A stretch of DNA of 64,000 bases from Deinococcus sp. YIM 134068 (GTDB taxonomy: Bacteria; Deinococcota; Deinococci; Deinococcales; Deinococcaceae). The notes under the pieces were generated by a model. That model worked only from the letters and a program-made list of their open reading frames with translations. It ran no database searches and was not told the origin of the DNA. This document shows, piece after piece, positions 56,033-64,000 of this stretch. The stretch is from the NCBI RefSeq assembly GCF_036543075.1, contig NZ_JAZHPF010000018.1, forward strand, positions 1-64,000, read 5' to 3'. The position numbers were made by a program, and so were the translations under genes. The number at the start of each line of letters is the position of its first letter. The first letter of the stretch is position 1.

Positions 56033-57232
56033 CTACATCACGACGAGCTGGTGCCCCAGCGCCCCGAGGGTGGAGCGCGCCACCGCCAGATTGCCCTCCC
56101 TGCGGGACAGGACCAGGTGCAGGAACAGCGGCTCGTTCGGGACGAGGGCGAGGATGTGGTACTGGTCTTTCAGGGTGATCAGGATGTCCTCCGGGCCGTC
56201 ACCCAGGCCCAGGCTCTCCATGAGCTGCAACTGGGCGCGCACCACCGTGGTGTAGGTCGCGGCGGCGGCGTCGAAGTCGAAGCCCGTGCCCTGGGTCTCC
56301 AGCGCCATGCCGATCTGGTAGTCCACGAGCGAAACGGCGTGCGCGCCGTCCAGCTCCCGCATCGCCGCGCCGAGCGTCTCCCCGATGTTGGAGGTCGGGG
56401 GTCCCGGACGCCGCTGCCCCAGGTCCAGCCCCAGGTCCAGCCCCAGGTCCAGCCCCAGTTCGTCCGCGCCGCCGGATTCCGGGCCGTCGTCGAACAGCAG
56501 GTCCCCGAGCAGGTCCCCTCCCTGCTTGGCGTCCTCGTCCTTGAGCTTCATGGCGTCCATCAGGAGATGCTGGAGGTCGCGCAGCTCGCCGCCCCGGCCA
56601 TTGTGGTACGAGCGTTCGATTCGAAGCGAGACCGACTCCCACGACAGAATCTCCAGCGCCGCCGCCTCCCCCTCCCGCCGCGAGACGTTCGAGTAGGCCC
56701 CCACGAGCTGGCCCCGGAGCAGGTGCAGCCGCCCCCACCCCTGCGGGGACTCCACGCGGATGGACAGGCTCTTGTGCTCCCAGGCCATCACCTGAAGAAA
56801 GCTCGGCAGCGACACGCCGCGCACCAGCCCGTAGGTGCCGCTCGCCATCTCCCGCTCGATGACGGCCCCCAGGTCCGAGGCCGCGCTCAGATCGACGACC
56901 GGCATCTCCCCGAACCGCTCGAACAGGGCCTCCGGGTGGCGCAGGGGCTGCAGGCTCACCACGATGAAGAAGGTGTAGGGCCAGCGCCGCTTGGCATGCT
57001 CCAGCAGGTGGTGCAGGTCGAAGCACAGCAGCGCGTCCTCCTGCGGGCAGACGACCACCGCCAGGTTCGGCGCTTCGTGGGGCGCTTCCGCCAGCACGGC
57101 CTCCACCGTCGGGAAGGACCGCACCTGCCACTGCGCCGAGGCGGGCACGTGGGTGTGCAGGTACCGCCGCAGGTGGTCCCCCGGCTCGCCGACCAGCAGC
57201 AGGGAGGACCGGGGATTTTGAGATGCTGTCAT
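56033..57232 (-). CDS. PATAN/DUF4388 protein with receiver-like start and Roadblock-like C-terminus
   Basis: A 399-residue soluble protein. Residues 8-130 look like a degenerate receiver (SLLLVGEPGDHLRRYLHTHV, LAVVVCPQEDAL). Residues 130-240 fit a PATAN/DUF4388 domain (MASGTYGLVRGVSLPSFLQVMAWEHKSLSIRVE, GRLHLLRGQLVGAYSNVSRREGEAAALEILSWE). The C-terminal 120 residues (GAAMRELDGAHAVSLVDYQIGMALE, YHILALVPNEPLFLHLVL) resemble a Roadblock/LC7 domain. The linker contains GLDLGLDLGLDLG, encoded by a 12-base tandem repeat at about 56418-56457. GGAGGAGG precedes the ATG. It is downstream of the chemosensory operon on the same strand. Confidence 0.72.
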   Translation of the reverse strand: MTASQNPRSSLLLVGEPGDHLRRYLHTHVPASAQWQVRSFPTVEAVLAEAPHEAPNLAVVVCPQEDALLCFDLHHLLEHAKRRWPYTFFIVVSLQPLRHPEALFERFGEMPVVDLSAASDLGAVIEREMASGTYGLVRGVSLPSFLQVMAWEHKSLSIRVESPQGWGRLHLLRGQLVGAYSNVSRREGEAAALEILSWESVSLRIERSYHNGRGGELRDLQHLLMDAMKLKDEDAKQGGDLLGDLLFDDGPESGGADELGLDLGLDLGLDLGQRRPGPPTSNIGETLGAAMRELDGAHAVSLVDYQIGMALETQGTGFDFDAAAATYTTVVRAQLQLMESLGLGDGPEDILITLKDQYHILALVPNEPLFLHLVLSRREGNLAVARSTLGALGHQLVVM

Positions 57233-57507
57233 ACCTCCTCCATTTCCAGGTTCCACCGGGAGAGGCCACGCCCCCGCCCGCTGGCCGGAACCGCTGCCCT
57301 CCATTTAATGTCAAAACAATAGGGTGCAATCTCTGACGAAAAGTGCACTGTCTGGAGATGACGGCGGGTTAAACCCATCCAAACGGGTCTCACCGAGCGG
57401 CCATCGCTCAAACGGCGCTCCGTCCGCCCTCCGCCGAAGTTCAGGCGGGTGGTCCTAGACTCCACCGCCTCGTCCGGGACCGCCCGCCACCAGGTCGCTT
57501 CACCGGA

Positions 57508-58269
57508 TCACCGTGCCGCGACCGGGACCCGCGCCGAACGCAGCCAGCGCGTGAGGGCCTGGGCACCGGACGCGTCCGGCCACAGGGAGACGAGGTAGCC
57601 CCCCGCGTACTCGGTCAGCAGCAGGGTGCGGTTCTCGTACGCGACCTGAAGAATCTGCGGCTGCCGCGCCTCCACGTGCAGGCCCGCCGTGAAGGCGGCA
57701 GTCAGCAGGAAGCGGGCGTACAGGCCGAGGGTGGGGGGCAGGGGCGTGTGGCCCTGATGCAGCGGGTGGCCCCTGAGGTCGAAGAGGGTGACGGCCAGCA
57801 GGCCGGGCTGGGTGTTCAGGTGCGCGAGCAGCGCCGTCCACGCCCGGAGGTCCGGGTCGCTGGCCGCCGGGGCAGGGGACTCGGGGGTGGGGGCCGCCGT
57901 GCCCGTGCCTGCGCCCAGCAGCTCGGAGACCACGGGCAGCAGTTCGCCGGGCGTGAAGGGCTTCCGCATCACCCGCGCGACCCCCACCCGCCGCGCCTGC
58001 TGTTGCAGCGGTTCGTCCACCACGCCGCTCATGAGCAGGACCGGGAGACCCGGATACCGGGCCTGGACCGTTTCGGCGAGTTGCAGGCCGCTCATGCCGG
58101 GCATCAGCACGTCGGCGATCACCAGCCCCGGCGGGGGGTCGAGCTGGTTGAGGGCGTCCTCGCCGCTGTCGGCGGTGCGCACGCGCAGGCCCTGCGGGGC
58201 CAGGATGCGCTCGAGCGCCTTGCGAACGCTCACGCTGTCGTCGACAACCAGAATGTCTTGGGTGGTCAT
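57508..58269 (-). CDS. Response regulator with C-terminal Roadblock-like domain
   Basis: A 253-residue protein. The receiver carries Asp10/Asp11, phospho-acceptor Asp53 (LVIADVLMPGMSG), a Ser in LLMSGV and Lys in RKPFTP. After an Ala/Pro linker, residues 140-253 resemble the LC7/Roadblock fold (LRAWTALLAHLNTQPGLLAVTLFDLRGHPLHQG, YLVSLWPDASGAQALTRWLRSA). Roadblock proteins commonly regulate small GTPases such as MglA. It follows the CheA-like kinase by 73 bases and is probably its output regulator. Confidence 0.82.
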   Translation of the reverse strand: MTTQDILVVDDSVSVRKALERILAPQGLRVRTADSGEDALNQLDPPPGLVIADVLMPGMSGLQLAETVQARYPGLPVLLMSGVVDEPLQQQARRVGVARVMRKPFTPGELLPVVSELLGAGTGTAAPTPESPAPAASDPDLRAWTALLAHLNTQPGLLAVTLFDLRGHPLHQGHTPLPPTLGLYARFLLTAAFTAGLHVEARQPQILQVAYENRTLLLTEYAGGYLVSLWPDASGAQALTRWLRSARVPVAAR

Positions 58270-58342
58270 GGGAAACAGGCCTCCAGGGCGGGGTGGGAAG
58301 AGTTGGGACGGGCGAACCGGGAAGAACGGTGGGAAGCGCGGC

Positions 58343-61081
58343 TCAGCCGGGGCGGGCCGCCTCCCCCGTGACCCGGCCCCCCGTGCCCCGGCCCCCGGCG
58401 ATCAGGTCGCCCAGCCGCCGGGCAAGGCGTCGCTCGTCGGCGGGCTTGGCGAAGTAATCGTCGGCACCGAGGTCCAGCGCGAGCTGCTGATGCTTCTCGC
58501 CCGTGCGGGTGGTCATCACCACGACCGGCAGCCCCGCCGTGACCGTGTGGCCGCGCAGGCCCTGAAGGACCTCGAAGCCGTTGGCGCGCGGCATCTCCAG
58601 GTCGGTGAGCACCACGTCCACGCGCTCCCCGCCGATCAGGCGGTCGAGGGCCTCGCGCCCGTCGCTGGCGGTGAGCACCGTGAAGCCCGCCCGGCCCAGC
58701 GCCCGGCCCAGGTGGCGGCGCACGCTGAGGCTGTCGTCCACCAGCAGCACGCGCCCAGGAGCGACCTCGGCCCCAGGGGTGCCCAGGCGAGGGGCCTGAC
58801 CGGACGAGCGCCGGGCGGCGGCGGGCAGCCCCGATGGGTCGAGCACGGGCAGCGCGGTCCCGTCCTCGCCGACCGCCGTGCCCGCCAGGTAGCCCAGCGT
58901 GCCCAGCAGGGGGCCGGCGGACCGCAGCACGACCTCCTCCAGGTGGGTGAACTCGTCGGCGATCACCTCGACCTCCCCCGCCCCGGCCTCCAGGCGGGCG
59001 ACGTACCGGACCGGGCCGGGCACCTGGCCCCACAGGGCGTGCAGGTCCACCCGCGCCACGTCCGCCCCGGCAGGTTCGGGGCCGTCCTCCAGGGGCCGCA
59101 GGCCGCGCACCCCGTCGGCGAGCAGGGCGAGCCGGACCTGCCCCACGCGGGCGACGAGGACCCCGGCGATCTGCTGGGTCAGCGGCACGTGCAGGGTGAC
59201 GGTCGTGCCCTGGCCGGGGACGCTGTGCAGGCTGACGCGCCCGCCGAGGCCCTCGACCGCCGAGCGCACCGCGTCCATCCCGACGCCGCGCCCCGCCTCG
59301 TGGGTCACGGCCCCGGCGGTGCTCAGGCCCGGCACGAACACGAGTTCGGCGAGTTGTGCGTCGCTCAGCCCGCGCAGCTCCGAGGCCCCCGCGAGGCCCG
59401 CCGCGAGCGCCCGCTCCCGCACCTTCGCCAGCGGCAGCCCGCGCCCGTTGTCCTCGACGGTGACGTGGAGCTGCCCGCCCTGCGCGCGGGCGGTGATCCT
59501 CACGGTGCCGGTGGGGGGTTTGCCCCGCGCCACGCGCTCGGCCTCGGGTTCCAGGCCGTGGGTGGCCGCGTTCGTGACGAGGTGGAGCAGAGCCTGGGCC
59601 AGGGGGGGCACCGCCGCCGCATCGATGGAGAGGTCCTCACCCTCGGCGTGCAGGGTCAGGCCGCCGCGCTCGCGCGCCCAGCGGTGCAGCGGCGCGGTGG
59701 CGCGGGAGAGGGGGGTACGGCGGGCGCGGCTCACGTCCGAGCGCAGGCCCCGAGCCACCTTGTCCAGCCCCAGGACCTCCTCGCCGAGGTCGCCCAGCCC
59801 GGCGCGCGTGCCCTCCCGAATCTCCGCGAGGTCGGCGCTCAGCTCGGTCAGCGAGCGGGCCAGCACGTTCAGGTCGCTGTAGGTGTCGAGTTCCAGGGCG
59901 CTGAAGTCCGCGAGGCGCGCGTCCGTGGCGGGAGCGGGGGCGGCGTCCGCGCGGGCTGATCCGGCCACACCCACCGCACTCCCGCCCGCCCCACCCCCGC
60001 CCAGGGTGGGGTTGAGATACCGTTCCTCGAAGTCGCGCAGGGTCCGCTGCACGCGGGTATGCGCGGCGTCGAGGTGGTCGGCGAGGGTTCGCTGGCGTCC
60101 CACGAGGCCGCTCAGCCGGGCGCGCACCGTGACGAGGCGGCCCACCCCCTCCAGCATCGCGTCGAGCTGCTCGCCCTCCACCCGCACGGAGAGGCGGGCC
60201 GGGGCCGAGGCCGGGGCGGTGGGGGGGGAAGCCGCCGCGACCGCCGCCTCCCCGCGAACCAGGGCCTGGGTGCGCGTGGCGTGATCCCGCAGGGCCGCCT
60301 CCGGCACCGCGCCCTCACCCGCCGCCTCCGCGAGCACCCCCCCGGCCAGGGCGAGACCCTCCTCCAGCAGGGGGGCCGCCCGCTCAATGGACGTGCCCCC
60401 CTCGCGGACGTGGCCCAGCAGGTCCTCCAGGGTGTGGCCGAGGCCCTGAAGCGTGGACAGGCCCACCATCGCCGCGCTGCCCTTGAGGGTGTGGGCCGCG
60501 CGGAACATCGCGCCGAGGTCCTCGCCCCCCGCCGCGAGCTGGGCGCGCAGCGTCTCGATCAGCTCCCGCGCCTCGGGGGCGAAAAAGGACCACAGCTCCG
60601 CCTGTTCCTGGGCGAAGGGAACGTCCCCCGTCACTTCCTCCTCGCCCCCGCTGGCGACGGGCCGGAACGCCGCCGGGTAGGCCCGCAGCAGGGCGCTCAG
60701 CCCCGCCGCCCCCCCCAGCCGGGTGAACTCCAGCCCGACCGGCCCCTCGTCCAGCCCCGCCGCCACCCGGTCCAGCGCCCCGGTCAGGCAGGTGTGGGCG
60801 CACTCCAGCACGCCGACCACACCGCCGACCAGCGGCCCTGGGAAGTCCGCGCGGCCCTCCAGCAGCCGTTCGAGCAGTCCGGCGAGGGTGGCGGTCTGGG
60901 GGTGGCCGTACAGGGCGGCGGTGCCGCGCAGGCGGTGGGTCAGGACCGCGAGGTCCTCCAGTGCCCCCGCGCGGCCCTCCTGGAGCCACAGGCGCACGCT
61001 GGCGTCCTCGAGGTCGGCGAGGACCCCACGGGTGTCTTGCAGGTAGGTCTCGGTCAGGTCCCCGTACATGGAGTCCGACAT
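58343..61081 (-). CDS. CheA-type hybrid histidine kinase (Chp/PilL-like)
   Basis: A 912-residue kinase. Two Hpt domains come first, with phospho-acceptors His49 (LTHRLRGTAALYG) and His197 (AAHTLKGSAAMVG). A coiled dimerisation region, an ATPase domain (NAATHGLEPEAERVARG, VEDNGRGLPL, GRGVGMDAVRSAVEGLGG) and a CheW-like domain follow. A C-terminal receiver is present (LLVDDSLSVRRHLGR, VVLTDLEMPRANGF, FAKPADERR). This layout, with several Hpt domains and a terminal receiver, is that of ChpA/PilL kinases that control type IV pilus twitching. The ATG at 61081 follows the chemoreceptor stop by 19 bases. Confidence 0.92.
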   Translation of the reverse strand: MSDSMYGDLTETYLQDTRGVLADLEDASVRLWLQEGRAGALEDLAVLTHRLRGTAALYGHPQTATLAGLLERLLEGRADFPGPLVGGVVGVLECAHTCLTGALDRVAAGLDEGPVGLEFTRLGGAAGLSALLRAYPAAFRPVASGGEEEVTGDVPFAQEQAELWSFFAPEARELIETLRAQLAAGGEDLGAMFRAAHTLKGSAAMVGLSTLQGLGHTLEDLLGHVREGGTSIERAAPLLEEGLALAGGVLAEAAGEGAVPEAALRDHATRTQALVRGEAAVAAASPPTAPASAPARLSVRVEGEQLDAMLEGVGRLVTVRARLSGLVGRQRTLADHLDAAHTRVQRTLRDFEERYLNPTLGGGGAGGSAVGVAGSARADAAPAPATDARLADFSALELDTYSDLNVLARSLTELSADLAEIREGTRAGLGDLGEEVLGLDKVARGLRSDVSRARRTPLSRATAPLHRWARERGGLTLHAEGEDLSIDAAAVPPLAQALLHLVTNAATHGLEPEAERVARGKPPTGTVRITARAQGGQLHVTVEDNGRGLPLAKVRERALAAGLAGASELRGLSDAQLAELVFVPGLSTAGAVTHEAGRGVGMDAVRSAVEGLGGRVSLHSVPGQGTTVTLHVPLTQQIAGVLVARVGQVRLALLADGVRGLRPLEDGPEPAGADVARVDLHALWGQVPGPVRYVARLEAGAGEVEVIADEFTHLEEVVLRSAGPLLGTLGYLAGTAVGEDGTALPVLDPSGLPAAARRSSGQAPRLGTPGAEVAPGRVLLVDDSLSVRRHLGRALGRAGFTVLTASDGREALDRLIGGERVDVVLTDLEMPRANGFEVLQGLRGHTVTAGLPVVVMTTRTGEKHQQLALDLGADDYFAKPADERRLARRLGDLIAGGRGTGGRVTGEAARPG

Positions 61082-61100
61082 GGCGCTGTCTGGCACGGCA

Positions 61101-63035
61101 CTACACCGACAGGCGGAAGCGGGTGAGCAGCTCGCCGAGGTCGTCCGCCAGTCGCCGCAGGTCCTCGGCGGCCTGACGCCCCCCCGCAACCGAGGCGTTC
61201 GACTCGTCGGCAACGCGCTCGATGTCCTGCACCGCGCCGCCGACCTGCTCGACCTGCCGCACCTGCTCGCCCGTGGCCTGGCGGATGCGCTCGGAGAAGG
61301 CCGCCGCCTCCTGCGCCAGGCGGCCCAGCTCGCGGAGCTGCTCGCCCGCCGTGCCCGCCACCCGGTAGCCCTGCTCGACCTCGCGGGTGCCGTCCTCCAC
61401 CGAGGTGACGACCTCCTGAATCTCGAGCTGCACCGTCTTGATCAGGGTGGCGATGCGCGCGGTGGCCTGCGCCGAGGAGTCCGCGAGCTTGCGAACCTCG
61501 TCGGCGACGATGGCGAAGCGGCTGCCCGCCGCGCCCGCCCCGGCGGCCTCGATGGCGGCGTTGAGCGCCAGCAGGTTCGTCTGCGAGGACAGCCGCGAGA
61601 TGGTGTCCACGATGTCCTGAATCTCCAGCGACCGCTCGCCGAGCGTCTTGATGCGCCGCGCCACCCCCTGCACCTCGCGGCGGATGTTCTCCATGCCGCC
61701 CAGCGTCTCCTGCACGGCCTGCTGGCCCTGCTCGGAGGCGGCGAGCGCCTGTCGGGCCGCATCGGCGCTGAGCTGCGCGTCCCGCGCCACCTCGCGGATG
61801 CCGCCCGTCACGGTGCCCACCTGCGCGCTCACCTGCCGGGTGGCGGCGAAGGTCGTGTCCGCCGCATGCGCGATCTGCTCGGTGGTGGCGAGCATGGCCG
61901 CGCTGCCGCCGCTCACCGACGCCGCCGCCCCCTGCACCTCGCGCAGCACCTCCGCGAGTTCGTCCACCATCAGGTTGATGGAGTCCACCACGTTGCCCAG
62001 CACGTCCTCCGTGACCTGCCCGCGCTTCGTGAGGTCGCCCGAGGCGATGTCCATCGTCACGTCGAGAAACGAGCCGATGTTCTGCTGAAGGCGCTGGGCC
62101 TCCTCGCGCTCCCGCCCGACGTTGGCCTCGTTCTCCTGCAACTGGGCCGAGGCGCGGTTGAAGGCCCCGGCGAGCACGCCGACCTCATCGCGGCCCACGA
62201 CCGGCACCTGCCGCCCCAGCTCCCCGGCCTCCAGGGCGCGTGCCCCGGCGGTGAGCTGGGACATGCGGCGCGTCAGCGAGCGGACGACCAGCCAGCTCAG
62301 CGCGGCGGCGAGCAGCAGCGCCAGCCCGGCGACGGCCAGCGTGGTCACGGTCGTCTGGCGGTCGGCGGCGCGTGCCGCCCCGTAGGACAGGTCGGCGAAC
62401 TGCATGTTCACGTCGATGAGGCGGCCCATGTCGCCCCGGACCTGCGTGTAGCCCTGGTTCGTCTGGGTCAGCGCCCGCTGATCCGGGGTGCCCGCCCGCA
62501 CGGAGGCGACGTAGGCGTTCAGGGACCGCTGGCTGCGCTGGAGGGCGGCGTTGAGGCTGGAGAGGTGGCCGACCTCGCTCTGCTGCCAGGCCAGCTTGCC
62601 GGCGTCCCGGAGCGTGGCCGTGAACTCGGGGCTGGCCGTCGTCACCCACTCCTTGTTGTAGCGCCCGATCACCTCCAGCGCCCCCTTGTTCGACTGGTCG
62701 AGGGCCTTGAGCAGGCTGGCGCGGTCCGCCGGCGTCAGCAGTGGGTCGCGCAGACGCTCGGTATAGAGCTGGACCTCGGTGAAGCGCATGTCGGCCTCCC
62801 CGATGGCCTCGATGGGGATGAGCATGAACTCGTAGATGTTCGAGAGGTTGTAGCGAATCTCGCGCAGGTTGCCCAGCGAGACGGCACCCACACTGAGCAG
62901 GCCCGTGAGGGGAATGACCGAGATCAGCAGCACCTTGCGGCTGAAGGGCATGTGGTCGAGCCAGGACGTGCGCGAGGTTTGGGTCTTCACCGGGCGGACG
63001 CGGCCCTGCGTGGGAAGTTCGAGACGGCTTTGCAC
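61101..63035 (-). CDS. Methyl-accepting chemotaxis protein (PilJ-like)
   Basis: A 644-residue receptor with two membrane helices ([21 protein letters not shown] near residue 35 and [19 protein letters not shown] near residue 230). Between them is a helical extracytoplasmic sensor, followed by HAMP ([31 protein letters not shown]) and a signalling domain with the hairpin tip [41 protein letters not shown]. It couples to the CheA hybrid downstream. The sensor has no Cache or TarH signature I recognise; PilJ-type receptors respond to surface or pilin contact. Confidence 0.9.
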   Translation of the reverse strand: MQSRLELPTQGRVRPVKTQTSRTSWLDHMPFSRKVLLISVIPLTGLLSVGAVSLGNLREIRYNLSNIYEFMLIPIEAIGEADMRFTEVQLYTERLRDPLLTPADRASLLKALDQSNKGALEVIGRYNKEWVTTASPEFTATLRDAGKLAWQQSEVGHLSSLNAALQRSQRSLNAYVASVRAGTPDQRALTQTNQGYTQVRGDMGRLIDVNMQFADLSYGAARAADRQTTVTTLAVAGLALLLAAALSWLVVRSLTRRMSQLTAGARALEAGELGRQVPVVGRDEVGVLAGAFNRASAQLQENEANVGREREEAQRLQQNIGSFLDVTMDIASGDLTKRGQVTEDVLGNVVDSINLMVDELAEVLREVQGAAASVSGGSAAMLATTEQIAHAADTTFAATRQVSAQVGTVTGGIREVARDAQLSADAARQALAASEQGQQAVQETLGGMENIRREVQGVARRIKTLGERSLEIQDIVDTISRLSSQTNLLALNAAIEAAGAGAAGSRFAIVADEVRKLADSSAQATARIATLIKTVQLEIQEVVTSVEDGTREVEQGYRVAGTAGEQLRELGRLAQEAAAFSERIRQATGEQVRQVEQVGGAVQDIERVADESNASVAGGRQAAEDLRRLADDLGELLTRFRLSV

Positions 63036-63123
63036 GGGGACTCCTCTGGAGCTGGAAGGGGGGGGGAGGGGCGGGGGATGGGGGCTGAGGGAGTGGGAAA
63101 GAGGGGAGTGCCGGGAACGCGGC

Positions 63124-63537
63124 TCAGGCCCGGCTGCCGGGCGCGAGCTGTTGCCGGAGCAGGCGCATCAGGGCGGGCAGGTGCAGCGGGCGGGGATCGC
63201 CGGGTGTCGCCGCCTCCCCGAGGGGGTCCGCGTCACCAGACACCGGCGTCACCTCAGCGAACTCCCCCACGCTGTCCACCGCCAGCGCCACCTCCTCGCC
63301 CCCCTCTTCAGCCAGCAGGGTCAACCCGCCGGGGGTGAGGGCGTCGGGGCCGTGACCCAGCAGCGCGGCCACGCTGAGCAGGGGCACTGAGCGGCCATGC
63401 ACGGCGGTCAGACCCAGCAGCAGCGGCTCGCCGTGGGGCAGCGGCACGACCGCCCCCCGCTCGACCACCTCGCGCCGCCCGGCTCCCGCCAGGCTGAGCA
63501 GGTGGCCGGCCACCTGAAAGGTCAGGGCGCGGGCCAC
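63124..63537 (-). CDS. CheW-like adaptor protein
   Basis: A 137-residue CheW domain ([57 protein letters not shown]) that would bridge the chemoreceptor and the CheA-type kinase. It is shorter and less conserved than E. coli CheW. It starts three bases after the response-regulator stop and precedes the receptor gene by 88 bases. Confidence 0.8.
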   Translation of the reverse strand: MARALTFQVAGHLLSLAGAGRREVVERGAVVPLPHGEPLLLGLTAVHGRSVPLLSVAALLGHGPDALTPGGLTLLAEEGGEEVALAVDSVGEFAEVTPVSGDADPLGEAATPGDPRPLHLPALMRLLRQQLAPGSRA

Positions 63538-63540
63538 GCC

Positions 63541-63903
63541 TCAGCCCACGTGCCGCGCCACGACGGCGAGCAGTTGCTCCGGGGTGTACGGCTTGACGAG
63601 GTAGTCGTCGGCCCCCTGGCGCAGGCCCCACTTCACGTCGGTGTCCTGGCCCTTGCTCGACACGAGGATCACCTTCAGGGCCTTGCCCCTGGGCGCGCGG
63701 CGCACGGCGCGCAGCACGTCGTAGCCGTTGCGGCCCGGCATCACCACGTCGAGCAGCAGCAGGTCGGGCTGCTCGCGTTCCACGGCCCCCTCGACCCCGG
63801 TCGGGTCGCCAAGCGGGATCACGGTGTGCCGGGCCGAGCGCAGCGCCGTCTCCATCAGCTTGAGGTCGGCGGGAGAATCGTCAACGGTCAGAATACGGGC
63901 CAT
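63541..63903 (-). CDS. Single-domain response regulator (PilG/PilH-like)
   Basis: A 120-residue stand-alone receiver. The acidic pair is Asp8/Asp9 (TVDDSPADLKL), the phospho-acceptor is Asp52 (LLLLDVVMPGRNGYDVL), followed by Ser (ILVSSKGQDTD) and Lys (YLVKPYTPEQ). The VSSKGQ.TD..WG..QGADDYL pattern is typical of PilH/PilG partners of ChpA-like kinases. It is the first visible gene of the operon; further members may lie upstream of the window edge. Confidence 0.88.
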   Translation of the reverse strand: MARILTVDDSPADLKLMETALRSARHTVIPLGDPTGVEGAVEREQPDLLLLDVVMPGRNGYDVLRAVRRAPRGKALKVILVSSKGQDTDVKWGLRQGADDYLVKPYTPEQLLAVVARHVG

Positions 63904-64000
63904 GCGGAAACCTCCAGGTCTTGCTCGTCGGTGAGAACAAAAGGGTGCGGGGCGGCGGGAGTGGGGCGGGTGGGTGCTCTCCCACGTGTACTCATCTGGC

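Noticed and set aside
56418..56457. Tandem 12-base repeat considered as a regulatory minisatellite.
   Set aside because: It lies within a coding linker and is in frame (GLDLGLDLGLDLG); length variation there is expected.

Overview
The window is very GC-rich chromosomal DNA that looks like a Deinococcus (Deinococcota). It opens with the 3' end of a 16S rRNA gene that is not followed by 23S/5S genes; unlinked rRNA genes are known from this phylum. It also carries a short primary sigma factor, an HU protein with a long N-terminal extension, and many small interspersed palindromic repeats. The genus is an inference from this pattern, not from a database search.

Layout. 1-5 kb: 16S end, sigA, a DUF6644/DUF6152 membrane and secreted trio, and a lipoprotein with NPCBM and sugar-dehydrogenase propeller domains. 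5-12 kb: an MFS transporter, a kinase-like protein without the phospho-accepting His, and a branched-chain amino-acid ABC operon (livH, a fused livM-livG, livF). 12-19 kb: a broken histidine kinase abutting a broken DUF3500 gene, then HupE/UreJ, an intact DUF3500 paralogue and an HD-GYP protein. 19-27 kb: two overlapping siderophore-binding proteins, two SDR dehydrogenases, a YbjN-like protein, a B3/4-domain protein, a DMT transporter and an AraC regulator. 27-32 kb: LacI regulator, matching operators, GH42 beta-galactosidase and a sugar-binding protein. 32-34 kb: two siderophore-interacting flavoproteins.

34-46 kb is the most interesting region: pobA with a divergent IclR regulator, then a second IclR regulator divergent from an MFS transporter, GH78 alpha-rhamnosidase, GH3 glycosidase, a bicupin matching quercetin 2,3-dioxygenase, and an alpha/beta hydrolase overlapping it by one base. 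Read in order these enzymes could import a flavonol rhamnoglucoside, strip its sugars, open the flavonol ring and hydrolyse the resulting depside. PobA would convert 4-hydroxybenzoate, the B-ring product expected from kaempferol, to protocatechuate. A tannase-like lipoprotein lies a few kb further on. No aromatic ring-cleavage genes are in the window.

46-56 kb: two paralogous secreted proteins, a DUF6683-like protein, the tannase-like gene, a heavily disrupted GAF/PAS histidine kinase and HU. 56-64 kb: a chemosensory operon of the type IV pilus/Chp kind (response regulator, CheW, chemoreceptor, CheA hybrid) followed by two proteins with probable Roadblock-like domains, one carrying a receiver and one a PATAN/DUF4388 domain.

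Five repeat families were found by eye: a terminal-inverted-repeat element carrying a conserved reading frame (A), a short palindrome (B), a GCAGAAGGC-type palindrome (C), an element whose hairpins change sequence but keep pairing (D), and a palindrome inserted in frame inside the beta-galactosidase gene (E). Several disrupted genes contain single-base losses in G/C runs, so sequencing error must be excluded before all of them are called pseudogenes.
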